Of a stretch of DNA of 64,000 nt, positions 16,413-25,176 are shown piece after piece (positions within the stretch are counted from its first letter, which is position 1; every line of letters starts with the position of its first letter). The DNA is from Thermomicrobiales bacterium (GTDB lineage Bacteria > Chloroflexota > Chloroflexia > Thermomicrobiales > UBA6265): positions 1-64,000 of the forward strand of contig JAUJOZ010000017.1 in the NCBI GenBank assembly GCA_030447415.1, written 5' to 3'. Position numbers and translations under genes: made by a program. Under the pieces are notes generated by a model. The model saw nothing but the letters and a program-made list of their open reading frames with translations, was not told the origin of the DNA and ran no database searches.

Positions 16413-17492
16413 GAATGGCTTCGGGACGGGGAAATGGACGCGTACTCACGATCGACCGCGCTTACCATCCGCCAGAGGGTTGAGGAGGCCGAGGCGGCGA
16501 ACCTCGCTCCCATGGCAACCCTGGCCCGCGCCGCCGTCCGGCGTGCGCCGGAGCGCGAGTGCGATCTGCGGTCAGCCTTCCAGCGGGATCGGGATCGCAT
16601 TATCCATTCGAAGAGTTTCCGCCGGCTGATGCACAAGACGCAGGTGTTCATCGCCCCGACCGGCGACCACTACCGAACCCGGTTGACGCACACGCTGGAA
16701 GTGACCCAGATCGCGCGGACTATCGGCCGCGGGTTGCGGCTCAACGAGGACCTGATTGAGGCAATTGCCCTGGCGCACGACCTCGGGCACACGCCGTTCG
16801 GCCACGCGGGAGAGACCGCACTAGCCGACTCGTTTCCCGGGTTTCGTCACAACGAGCAGAGCCTTCGGGTTGTCGATGTCCTTGAGCGTAATGGGCGCGG
16901 CCTCAACCTGACGGAAGCGGTGCGCGATGGCATCCTTCGTCACTCGAAGCCACGTGCTGGGATCATGGGCGAGGCGATGGGCCGACCGTCCTCGCTCGAG
17001 GGCGAGGTCGTCAAGATCGCCGACGGTGTTGCCTACATCAACCATGATCTGGACGACGCGCTGCGAGCGGGCTTGACGCACGAGCGAGCCGTTCCGGAGA
17101 ACGTACACCGAATCCTGGGCCCGACCCATGGGGTGCGCATTAACACCCTTGTCTGCGACATCATCGACGCCTCGAGCACGGATGCGTCGCCCGGAGTTGT
17201 TACGATGTCACCCGAGGTTCAGTCGGCTGCCGACGCATTGCGCGAGTTCCTCTTCGACCGAATCTACACCCCGCTCAATCAGCGCCCCGACACTCTCCGA
17301 GCTCAGCACGTCGTCCGGACGCTCCACGCCTATTTCGTCGACGACCCCTCCCGCTTGCCGGTGGAGTACCGCACACCGGAACGTGGGGATGCACCGGCGC
17401 GATGCGCCGCCGACTACGTCGCCAGCATGACCGATCGATACGCGGTCGATCTCTTCCAGCGCCTCTTCGTGCCGCGCTACTGGTCCGTCTAG
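16410..17492 (+). CDS. dgt: deoxyguanosinetriphosphate triphosphohydrolase-like protein
   Basis: About 360 residues from ATG 16410; the frame is open from GTG 16395, and ATG 16434 is also possible. HD-domain metal ligands are seen as H in RTRLTHTLEV and HD in ALAHDLGHTPFGH. The C-terminal LRAQHVV region is as in type 2 dGTPases. It hydrolyses dNTPs to deoxynucleosides and triphosphate, limiting dNTP pools. It is followed 24 bases later by dnaG, a pairing common in several phyla, which suggests cotranscription with replication functions. Confidence 0.9.
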   Translation: MEWLRDGEMDAYSRSTALTIRQRVEEAEAANLAPMATLARAAVRRAPERECDLRSAFQRDRDRIIHSKSFRRLMHKTQVFIAPTGDHYRTRLTHTLEVTQIARTIGRGLRLNEDLIEAIALAHDLGHTPFGHAGETALADSFPGFRHNEQSLRVVDVLERNGRGLNLTEAVRDGILRHSKPRAGIMGEAMGRPSSLEGEVVKIADGVAYINHDLDDALRAGLTHERAVPENVHRILGPTHGVRINTLVCDIIDASSTDASPGVVTMSPEVQSAADALREFLFDRIYTPLNQRPDTLRAQHVVRTLHAYFVDDPSRLPVEYRTPERGDAPARCAADYVASMTDRYAVDLFQRLFVPRYWSV

Positions 17493-17516
17493 CGACCTCA
17501 ACGAGGAGGAGCACCC

Positions 17517-19397
17517 ATGGCCCGTGACGCCGTCGCCGACGTACGTGAGCGGACCGACATCGTCGAGCTGGTCTCCTCCTACGTGCCCCTGACACGGGCG
17601 GGGCGGAGCTACAAGGGCCTTTGCCCGTTCCACCAAGAGAAGACGCCCTCGTTCGTAGTCTTCCCCGACTCACAGAACTTCCACTGCTTTGGCTGTGGCC
17701 GCGGGGGGGACGCCTTCACCTTTTACATGGGCGTGGAGCACGTCGAGTTCCGCGAGGCGCTCGAGGAGATGGCGCGCAGGGCCGGCATCCAACTCGCCAG
17801 CGTGCCAACCGTCTCGCCGGCTGTGGACGCCCACCGGCAGCGCCTGGGAGAGAGCAAGGAGATCGCGGAGCGATTCTACGCCAACGACGTCTCCAACTGC
17901 GAGGCAGGCGCGACGGGACGCGCCGTCCTCGAGCAGCGTGGCGTCTCGGCCGCAATGATCGAGCGCTTCGGACTCGGCTACGCCCTCGACCGCTGGGATG
18001 CCCTCGCCCGCTACTTGTCTGTGCGGGGGATCGATCACGGGCTCGCCGCTGAGGCGGGCCTGCTTCAGGCGCGAGACGGTGGCGGCTACTATGATCGCTT
18101 CCGTGGCCGCCTCATGTTCCCGATCCGTAACCGCGACGGCCGCGTCGTCGGGTTCGGTGGTCGGATCGTCGGTGACGGGCAGCCGAAGTACCTCAACTCC
18201 CCCCAGTCGCCAATCTTCGACAAGAGTACCCTCCTCTACGGCCTGGACGTTGCCAAGGAGGAGATCCGTAAGCGAGACCAGGTCGTCATCGTCGAGGGCT
18301 ACATGGACGCCATCGCGGCCCACCAGTTCGACCACGCCAACGTGGTAGCCGCGATGGGCACGGCATTGACGGAGGCGCAAGTCTCGCTCGTGAAGCGGCT
18401 GTCCAAGCACGTCGTTCTCGCCCTCGATGCCGACGCCGCCGGCCAGATGGCCACCCTTCGCGGCCTAGAGACGATGCGCGGTGCAATGGACACCGAGGAG
18501 GTGCCGGTCCCTGATCCGTCTGGCTTAGTGCGCTTTGAGCGTAAGCTCGACGCCGAGATTGCCATCGTGCAGCTGCCCGAGGGCAAGGATCCCGACGAAC
18601 TCATCCGGCGCTCCCCCGAGCGCTGGGCAGACATCGTCGCCACCGCCCAGCCGTTCCTCGACTTCTACATCGAGGCCGTCACGCATGGCATGGCTCCGGA
18701 CGATGCTCGTGCAAAGGCCGAGGCCGTGGCCAAGGCAGCGCCAATCCTGCAGCAGATCGGCGACCGCGTCGTCCAGGCGCACTACGTCGGGCTCCTGGCC
18801 GCTCGCCTTCAACTCGATCAGCGCGTCGTCTTGGCCGAGGTACGACGCGCCGGCCTTCGCGGTGGACCCGTGACGCCTTCGTCGGGCGTCGCGCGCTCGT
18901 CGCGGCCGGTCGCGAAGGCATCGCACGAACATCACCTCGTCGCGCTGCTCCTTAAGCACCGCAGCATCTGTCGAGACGTCATTTCGGCAGTGCCAATTGA
19001 CGACCTGATGGACAGCCGAAACCGCGAGCTGTTGCGCATCCTGGCTGACGAGCGGGTGCCTGACATGCCGCTGGACGAGCTGGTCGCCGGTCTGGACGAC
19101 GTGATCGCCGACCATGCGGAGCGATTGCTCGCGACCCTCGACGGGACACCAGCTCAGTTCCCCGGCCAGATCCAGCGAGAGGCGCGCCAAACGCTGGACC
19201 TGCTCGGCAAGGAGCGGTTTGTTTACCTGATGCGGCAGCTGCAAGCGGGGATCGAGGCGGCGGAGCGGTCCGCCGATAGGGAAACGCTTTCCGATCTCCG
19301 GGCGGAGGTCGGCGCACTCGCCGAACGCCACCGCCGGTTCTACCCGCCTCCCAGTCCGTATTTCCGCGACACCCGCGACAAGGTAACTCTGTCTTAG
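17517..19397 (+). CDS. dnaG: DNA primase DnaG
   Basis: 626 residues, with ribosome site GAGGAGGAG before ATG 17517. The CHC2 zinc finger (CPFHQEKTPSF, FHCFGCGRGGD) is within the first 65 residues. The RNA polymerase core follows with TOPRIM motifs VVIVEGYMDAIA and LALDADAAG. The C-terminal helicase-interaction region is present (about 450-600). It makes RNA primers at the replication fork with DnaB. Its stop overlaps, in the convergent direction, the end of the deacylase remnant. Confidence 0.96.
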   Translation: MARDAVADVRERTDIVELVSSYVPLTRAGRSYKGLCPFHQEKTPSFVVFPDSQNFHCFGCGRGGDAFTFYMGVEHVEFREALEEMARRAGIQLASVPTVSPAVDAHRQRLGESKEIAERFYANDVSNCEAGATGRAVLEQRGVSAAMIERFGLGYALDRWDALARYLSVRGIDHGLAAEAGLLQARDGGGYYDRFRGRLMFPIRNRDGRVVGFGGRIVGDGQPKYLNSPQSPIFDKSTLLYGLDVAKEEIRKRDQVVIVEGYMDAIAAHQFDHANVVAAMGTALTEAQVSLVKRLSKHVVLALDADAAGQMATLRGLETMRGAMDTEEVPVPDPSGLVRFERKLDAEIAIVQLPEGKDPDELIRRSPERWADIVATAQPFLDFYIEAVTHGMAPDDARAKAEAVAKAAPILQQIGDRVVQAHYVGLLAARLQLDQRVVLAEVRRAGLRGGPVTPSSGVARSSRPVAKASHEHHLVALLLKHRSICRDVISAVPIDDLMDSRNRELLRILADERVPDMPLDELVAGLDDVIADHAERLLATLDGTPAQFPGQIQREARQTLDLLGKERFVYLMRQLQAGIEAAERSADRETLSDLRAEVGALAERHRRFYPPPSPYFRDTRDKVTLS

Positions 19398-19880
19398 GCC
19401 GTGTCAACGAGAGGGCCGGAGAAATTGAAGTTGGTCACCACGTCCGTCGGGATAGACCGGCGCCGAAAGAGGCGCGGGAGGTCATGACCGCGGACCTGAA
19501 CAGTCGCTTTCCGTAGGCCCGCGCTGAACAACAGCCAGTCTCGTTCGTAAGTTGCCGAATCCACAAAGACCCGCACGTCGGCGTCGAACCGACCGAGATA
19601 GGCGCAGCCCGGCTGGCCCTCAAACTGCTCGCGCAACTCCGTGGGCGTCGCCAGCCTGACCTGAGCACACCCAGGTGAGCGCGGATGCTGCGAAAATCGA
19701 CCCGTCGACCCTCGAGCGTTGGGCTGCCACCGAAGCCGTCCTCGGCCGTGAGGACGAGACATATGCCGTCGGTGCCGAAGAATCCCACCTCCCACCGCAC
19801 CACTGCGGAGTCCGAGTGGCTCAGGATGGGCTGATGGTGGAAGCGTTTGTGCTCGACCCGCCGTTGGGCGGGGCTTTGGA
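19394..19880 (-). pseudogene. frameshifted YbaK/ProX-type aminoacyl-tRNA deacylase remnant
   Basis: Two minus-strand frames each carry part of a YbaK-like domain. The N-terminal part (about 19690-19880) reads ICLVLTAEDG and GRRVDFRSIRAHLG. The C-terminal part (19394 to about 19680) reads CAQVRLATPTELREQF and DVRVFVDSATYERDWLLFSAGLRKATV. They join as LG/CAQVRLATP, as in the family's LGAKRVRLATP, if one base is restored near 19675-19680. Intact family members remove mischarged amino acids from tRNA. It may be a real decayed gene or a sequencing error. The part upstream of 19880 is not recognisable. Confidence 0.55.
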
Positions 19881-20133
19881 CGATTGCATCGGACCCATCT
19901 CGCGGATCCTTCACGAGTGATGCCTCCTCTGCGACGTTCCGCGCCATGCGTCTGCAACTTTCCCGAGCACCGCGTCGCGCACACGCCGTAAGGAGTGTGA
20001 GAATAGCCGTGGGCTGGCGGCGCCTGTTCGTCTCGGGGTCATCCACATTCGCCCATAAGGCGCCGGATACGCCGTCGCCTGGAACGTCTTCCTCCACTGA
20101 GCATGACCCTGCGAAAGCAAGGAAGGATCTTCG

Positions 20134-20529
20134 GTGTCCTTGATCGCCTACCGCATCAGCGAGCCTGTCTCAGAGCGCGCTCTAAATGACCTCTTCGCCA
20201 TCTCTTGGCCAGACCACGCGCCATTGTCACCCGAGACGTTGCAGCAGCATTCCGCCGGGTGGGTGTGCGCCTTTGATGGCGACGCCCTGGTTGGCTTCGT
20301 CAACGTCGCCTGGGATGGAGCCACGCACATGTTCCTCCTCGACACGACGGTTGCCCCCTCCCACCGGAGGCGAGGCATCGGCTCGCATCTCGTGCGAACG
20401 GCGGTGGAGTTGGCAACGCAACGCGGAGGCGAGTGGCTCCAGGTCGACTACGACCCGGAGTTGGCGTCCTTCTATGAAGGCTGCGGCTTCCGACCCACAC
20501 CAGCCGGTCTGCTGCAGCTGTACGATTGA
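20134..20529 (+). CDS. GNAT family N-acetyltransferase
   Basis: 131 residues, GTG start with GGAAGGA eight bases upstream. It is a single GNAT fold with the acetyl-CoA pyrophosphate loop VAPSHRRRGIGSHLV (motif A, about residues 73-87) and the family's end segment FYEGCGFRPT. It transfers an acetyl group to an unknown amine. It stands alone between the deacylase remnant and a non-coding gap. The substrate cannot be deduced. Confidence 0.85.
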   Translation: MSLIAYRISEPVSERALNDLFAISWPDHAPLSPETLQQHSAGWVCAFDGDALVGFVNVAWDGATHMFLLDTTVAPSHRRRGIGSHLVRTAVELATQRGGEWLQVDYDPELASFYEGCGFRPTPAGLLQLYD

Positions 20530-20869
20530 CGCTTCAACACAGAAGGCTCAGCTGCCGGACAGCAGCTAGTCGACGTCGGCTGCGCTTCACTAATCGGTTG
20601 CGGGTGCCCCTCGGCGAGCATTTCCGAGCGCCTTTAAGCCGATCGACAGACGTGTGAGACCAGGGCGGTGGTCAAGGCCTTCGTTTAGGTGGGCACTGCT
20701 CGCGCGTCCGGCGGACGGGTGCACGGCGAGCCCCGGCCGGCATCGGCGGCTACGGGTTTCCTATTTTGGCGCGGCACTAGACAGGCCTATCCTTGTTCGC
20801 AGCCAGGTTCCGCGTACGAAGGCAGTTTGTGATCGTCGGTGTTCTGTCGAGATTGACGGTGCTACCACG
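20530..20869. other. non-coding gap
   Basis: I see no open frame with a recognisable product, no tRNA (including tRNA-Sec, looked for because selA is adjacent) and no clear terminator. It separates two genes that converge on it, the GNAT gene and selA. Confidence 0.5.
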
Positions 20870-22309
20870 CTAGGCGGCACTGACGGCGCCGGATATGACC
20901 CTCACCAGCCGGTCATCGTCCTCCGGTAGGACGGTTCGCACGTCGAGCAGCAGGCGACCTGATTCAATCCGGCCATAGACGCCGGGATGGCCGAGTCGCA
21001 GTTGATGCGCCAGGCGGTCCACGTCGTCGTCGCGGTTTTCGACGCCAAGGACCAGCCCCCAGCTCGACAACATTTGGCCAGGGAGCGAACCGCCGCCGAC
21101 CGTCGCGGCGGTGGGCACGACCTCGGTTTGGACGCCGCAGCCGCGGAGCGCATCGTGAAGTCGACTGACCCGAGTCCTGAGTTCATCTGCGGAGGCGGAG
21201 ATCATCCGCCACACCGGGATGCAGGATTCGGCCTCGCCCCGCGCATAATGGCGGAGCGTTGCCGCCAGGCCCGCCAGGCAGGTCTTGTCGGCGCGCACGG
21301 CCCGTGCGAGCGGATGTCCCGCCACGCGTTCAACCCATCCCCGGTTGCCGGCAATGATGCCGGCTTGGGGACCACCAACCAGCTTGTCTCCGCTTGCCAT
21401 CACCAGCGTCGCGCCGGCGATGAGGCTGTCTCGCAGCGTTGGCTCGTGAGCCAGCCCGTACTTCGTCGTGTCGAGCAACGCCCCGCTGCCGACGTCCTCG
21501 AAAACGGGGACGCCTCGGGGCCGGGCGATGGTTACCAGTTCGGCCACCGTGGCGGCGTGGGTGAAGCCGGTGATCTGAAAGTTGCTTGGGTGGATCTTTA
21601 GGTACGCCGCCGTTTGGTCGTCTGTCGCCTCGGCATAATCGCGCGCGTAGGTGCGGTTCGTCGTGCCGACCTCCACCAGCGTCGCCCCGCTCTGCCGCAG
21701 CACGTCGGGCACCCGGAAGCCACCGCCGATCTCAACCGCCTCCCCCCGGGAGACGACAACACGCCGCCCCGCCGCCGCGGCCGTCAGGACCAACAGCACA
21801 GCAGCCGCGCAGTTGTTGACAACGACGGTCGCTTCCGCGCCGGTCAAGAGACGCATGAGGTCGGCGATCTCACGCATGCGACCTCCGCGCTCATTTGACC
21901 TGGGCTCGATCTCAAGCGCGACGTAGCCTCCGGCCGCCTCCGCCATAGCCCGGGCCGCGTCCGCACTTACCGGCGAGCGGCCGAGGTTGGTGTGAATGAT
22001 GACCCCCGTCGCGTTGATCAGGGGTATCAGTCTGGGCCGCTCAAGATCGGCTAAGGCTGTCATCACAGCCGTCCGGACGTCCACGGAGGTCGGGGTGGCG
22101 CCGGCCGCGATGGCGGCCCGCTCGGAGTCGAGCACGCTCTGCACGGCGACAGTCAGGGCCTCCACCGTCAAGCCGGTCGCAGCTCGCAGGTCGGCATCGG
22201 CCACTAGGCGGGACACCGACGGAATGGCGCGGAAAGCGCCCGGATTAGGATCCGGGTGCCGCGGAAGAGGGAGCCGCCGACGGTGCGCCTCGTCGGTGGG
22301 ATCGGTCAT
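20870..22309 (-). CDS. selA: L-seryl-tRNA(Sec) selenium transferase SelA
   Basis: 479 residues from ATG 22309, with GAGGG eight bases upstream; a GTG at 22327 is possible. Family signatures are NATGVIIHTNLGRSP (about 100-114), SNERGGR, and the PLP-lysine segment MASGDKLVGGPQAGI. It converts Ser-tRNA(Sec) to Sec-tRNA(Sec) with selenophosphate, using PLP. Its presence means the genome probably encodes selenoproteins. No selB, selD, tRNA-Sec or Sec-containing gene lies in this window. It reads toward the non-coding gap and has no operon partner. Confidence 0.95.
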   Translation of the reverse strand: MTDPTDEAHRRRLPLPRHPDPNPGAFRAIPSVSRLVADADLRAATGLTVEALTVAVQSVLDSERAAIAAGATPTSVDVRTAVMTALADLERPRLIPLINATGVIIHTNLGRSPVSADAARAMAEAAGGYVALEIEPRSNERGGRMREIADLMRLLTGAEATVVVNNCAAAVLLVLTAAAAGRRVVVSRGEAVEIGGGFRVPDVLRQSGATLVEVGTTNRTYARDYAEATDDQTAAYLKIHPSNFQITGFTHAATVAELVTIARPRGVPVFEDVGSGALLDTTKYGLAHEPTLRDSLIAGATLVMASGDKLVGGPQAGIIAGNRGWVERVAGHPLARAVRADKTCLAGLAATLRHYARGEAESCIPVWRMISASADELRTRVSRLHDALRGCGVQTEVVPTAATVGGGSLPGQMLSSWGLVLGVENRDDDVDRLAHQLRLGHPGVYGRIESGRLLLDVRTVLPEDDDRLVRVISGAVSAA

Positions 22310-22344
22310 CGTCGGGGCCCTCGCCACTGCTCCGCGAGAACACG

Positions 22345-22374
22345 AAAAACGGGAGCGGCGATGGCCGCTCCCGT
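22345..22374 (-). terminator. intrinsic terminator after tRNA-Pro
   Basis: A perfect 11-bp stem (22349-22359 with 22364-22374) has a four-base loop and is followed on the minus strand by TTTTT. It lies two bases past the encoded CCA of tRNA-Pro and upstream of selA, so it separates the two transcripts. Confidence 0.88.
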
Positions 22375-22376
22375 CG

Positions 22377-22454
22377 TGGTCGGGGAGAGAGGATTCGAAC
22401 CTCCGACCTCAGCGTCCCGAACGCTGCGCGCTAACCGGGCTGCGCTACTCCCCG
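22377..22454 (-). tRNA. tRNA-Pro(CGG)
   Basis: Acceptor CGGGGAG/CTCCCCG, anticodon stem CAGCG/CGCTG with loop TTCGGGA (anticodon CGG), T-arm GGTTCGAATCC, and CCA encoded at 22377-22379. Confidence 0.93.
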
Positions 22455-22701
22455 TGGTGATCGAAGCATAGCACAGGCCGATTTTCACGTACAGCACGCG
22501 ACCGACCGATCGGCGCCGCTCATATTGAGGCCTTGAAACGTCTGCCTGTTGTTGCATGAGACGCCCACTTTTCGACCGCTAACCCTGCCGCGCTAAGTGA
22601 ACATACAACGTCACCATTATGTTGTGGTGCCCCGTGGGCGATGACGCCGTGCTTGCCGGTATGCTAGCATCCGGTTCTCGTGGCGCCTGCGCACGACGCC
22701 T

Positions 22702-22777
22702 GCCCGCGTAGCTCAGTGGATAGAGCGCCACCGTCCTAAGGTGGGCGTCGGGGGTTCGAGTCCCTCCGCGGGCACCA
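22702..22777 (+). tRNA. tRNA-Arg(CCT)
   Basis: Acceptor GCCCGCG/CGCGGGC, anticodon stem CCACC/GGTGG with loop GTCCTAA (anticodon CCT), T-arm GGTTCGAGTCC, and CCA encoded at 22775-22777. Confidence 0.93.
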
Positions 22778-22894
22778 AACCTGCTGCCATGGCCGGAGGG
22801 CGCCCCTTCATCGCCGCCAGTGTCCTGCCGTCCCTCCCGTCCGGGTCCTTTCCAGATCGTGCGTGCTGGTCGACCACCATGGGAAGGAGCGGTC

Positions 22895-23470
22895 GTGGAC
22901 TTGCAAATCCGCGGGCACGACATCGTCATCTCTGACGAGCTTCGCGACTTCGTCGCTAAACGCTCAGCTAAACTCGATCACCTGGTCGACAAAATTGTCG
23001 ACGCCAAGCTCGAGCTGCGCACCCGTCATCAGCGCTCCGGCGAGACCACTACGGCACAACTCACTATTCAGACACGCGGCCGCATCCTCCGCGCCGAGGA
23101 GGATGATCGCGACCCGTTCCTCGCCGTCGATCGCGCGGTCGACAAGCTCGCACGTCAGATCCGCCGCTTCCACGACAAGCGAACCGATCGCAAGGGAACC
23201 CGCCCCGAACCCGCTCTCGAAGCGTTCGACATCGTCACGGAGGACGCCGATCCTCTTGCCGCCGACGACGTGACAGCGGGCGAGCAGCCGGCCCTTGTCC
23301 GCACGAAGCGGTTCTCGCTCAAACCGATGGACGTGGACGAGGCCATCGAGCAGATGGAACTGCTGGGTCACGACTTCTACCTGTTCCATAACGTGTCAGA
23401 GCAACAGCTAAACGTGCTCTACCGGCGTCGGGACGGGGACTACGGGCTCCTCGCGCCGCACGTGCGCTGA
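22895..23470 (+). CDS. hpf: ribosome hibernation-promoting factor, long form
   Basis: 191 residues from GTG 22895, preceded by GGGAAGGAG. The N-terminal HPF/RaiA domain (about 1-100: DLQIRGHDIVISDELRDFV) is followed by a linker and the C-terminal dimerisation domain (about 135-185: TKRFSLKPMDVDEAIEQMEL, FHN, YRRRDGDYGLLAP). Long HPF dimerises 70S ribosomes into inactive 100S particles in stationary phase. It lies just after tRNA-Arg. The length and both domains fit the family. Confidence 0.93.
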   Translation: MDLQIRGHDIVISDELRDFVAKRSAKLDHLVDKIVDAKLELRTRHQRSGETTTAQLTIQTRGRILRAEEDDRDPFLAVDRAVDKLARQIRRFHDKRTDRKGTRPEPALEAFDIVTEDADPLAADDVTAGEQPALVRTKRFSLKPMDVDEAIEQMELLGHDFYLFHNVSEQQLNVLYRRRDGDYGLLAPHVR

Positions 23471-23642
23471 CCGCAGGTCGTTTCGGTCGCGCCGTCGACG
23501 GCATTCTTTGCTATCCTTTGGGAAGGATTGCCGGTTCGTCTCAAGGGACGTGACCACGGTGGCCCGGACCCGCGACGACGACCGCCGGTTCTCGAGGCCC
23601 GGGCGTTGCCTGGGTCGGCAACCGAGAGACGAGCAAAACGCC

Positions 23643-24968
23643 ATGGAGCTTCACGACTATAGCGGGCCGTCTGTCTTTGGCTACGAGACGGATGCACCCG
23701 TCCGCCGCGCCGCCATGATCAGCGCCCACACATCGCCGCTCGCGACCCTTGGCGGTAAGGACGCGGGCGGCATGAACGTGTACGTCCGTGAGCTCGCCTC
23801 TCATCTCTCCCGCCGGGGACTTCCGGTCGACATCTTCACCCGCCGGACCGATCCAACAACCCCGGAGTCGGTCTCCCTCTGCCCGCACGTCAACGTCGTC
23901 ACCATCACCGCCGGTCCCGCCGAACCACTCGATAAACACGCCCTCTTCCCCCATCTTCCCGAATTCGCGTCCGAGATGGCCCTCTACGCCCTACGCCGGG
24001 GTGTCCGCTACGATGTCGTGCACGCTCACTACTGGCTTTCCGGCTGGATCGCTCATCTCCTCCGACGATATTGGGCCACGCCGTTCGTCCAACTGTTTCA
24101 CACCACCGCGCACATGAAGAACGCCGTCGCAGCGCGCGGCGACCGCGAGCCAGAGCTGCGGGTCCGCACCGAGCGGCGGCTGCTCGCGTTGGCTGACAGC
24201 ATCATCGCCGCCAACCCGGGCGAGAGGGCCGATTTGATCTGGCGACAGGGAGCGTCCGGCGCTAAGGTGTGCACCGTCCCTCCTGGTGTCGATCTCGAGC
24301 GGTTCAGGCGACAGGATCGCGCGGCCTGCCGCCGCGCGTTGGGACTGAACGACGTTCCAGTTGTGCTGTTTGTGGGCCGCGTCGATCCGATCAAGGGAAT
24401 CGACACGCTCCTCGATGCCGTGGTCATACTGTCGTCGGATGATGCCCCCGGCCGGCAGCCGTGCATCATCTTCGTCGGAGGCGAGATCGACGCCGCTGGC
24501 CGTCCGGTTGGAACACTCGCCGCTGTGGCACGGCGGGCAATCGACCTGGGCGTCGGCGCCCACGTTCGCTTCGTTGGCTCTCAGCCCCAGGACGAACTGC
24601 CGACGTTCTACGGAGCGGCCGACGTGGTTGCCGTCCCATCCCGGTACGAATCGTTCGGCCTAGTCGCGGTCGAGGCGATGGCATCTGGGACACCAGTCGT
24701 CGCTTCCCGGGTCGGCGGACTGGCGTACACCGTCGACGAAGAAGCCTCCGGCCTCCTAGTCCCCTCCAACAACCCAAATGAGCTGGCAGCCGCCCTTCGC
24801 CGGGTCCTGAGCGACGTCACCTTCCGAGAGTCGCTCAGTGACGGTGCTTTCCGCACCGCGCAGCGCTTCGCCTGGCCCGCCGTTGCGGCGCAGATTGCTG
24901 AGATCTACAGACGACTGGCTGCCGGTCACCGCGGCGATCTCTGTTGTGATGACGAGCTCTTCGCCTAA
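23643..24968 (+). CDS. GT4 glycosyltransferase (MshA / sucrose-phosphate-synthase type)
   Basis: 441 residues. The first Rossmann domain has HTSPLATLGGKDAGGMNVYV, the N-terminal signature of MshA and sucrose synthase/phosphate-synthase-like GT4 enzymes. The second has FVGRVDPIKGIDTLL and the nucleotide-sugar EX7E motif ESFGLVAVEAMASGTPVV. It transfers a sugar from a nucleotide donor; acceptor and product cannot be set. No other mycothiol or sucrose genes are adjacent. The start at ATG 23643 is chosen because the upstream open frame is non-homologous. Confidence 0.85.
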   Translation: MELHDYSGPSVFGYETDAPVRRAAMISAHTSPLATLGGKDAGGMNVYVRELASHLSRRGLPVDIFTRRTDPTTPESVSLCPHVNVVTITAGPAEPLDKHALFPHLPEFASEMALYALRRGVRYDVVHAHYWLSGWIAHLLRRYWATPFVQLFHTTAHMKNAVAARGDREPELRVRTERRLLALADSIIAANPGERADLIWRQGASGAKVCTVPPGVDLERFRRQDRAACRRALGLNDVPVVLFVGRVDPIKGIDTLLDAVVILSSDDAPGRQPCIIFVGGEIDAAGRPVGTLAAVARRAIDLGVGAHVRFVGSQPQDELPTFYGAADVVAVPSRYESFGLVAVEAMASGTPVVASRVGGLAYTVDEEASGLLVPSNNPNELAAALRRVLSDVTFRESLSDGAFRTAQRFAWPAVAAQIAEIYRRLAAGHRGDLCCDDELFA

Positions 24969-25079
24969 GCCGTCCGCGTGTCACAGAAGGATCTCAGCCC
25001 GACTACCGATTCACGCTCAAGCGGGTCTACCGTGATGTACCCCTGACGACCCGGCGGCGAGTCCGGACTGGCGGCAGCA

Positions 25080-25119
25080 AAACAGGGCGGCCGGCGTCCT
25101 TGCACCGACCGCCCCGTTT
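25080..25119. terminator. bidirectional stem-loop terminator
   Basis: AAACAGGGCGG and CCGCCCCGTTT pair with one mismatch around an 18-base loop, with A-rich and T-rich flanks. It lies between the converging GT4 and aminotransferase genes. Confidence 0.6.
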
Positions 25120-25176
25120 CGTTGCGCCAGCGCCGTTCGACGCCTCGGTTGGTCCGGCGAGCGTCAGATTTCGCCG

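Noticed and set aside
19675..19920. Forward 81-codon open frame after dnaG
   Set aside because: It is antisense to the deacylase remnant, which carries the recognisable signature.
20530..20869. tRNA-Sec or SECIS element near selA
   Set aside because: No cloverleaf or SECIS-like hairpin could be found by eye.
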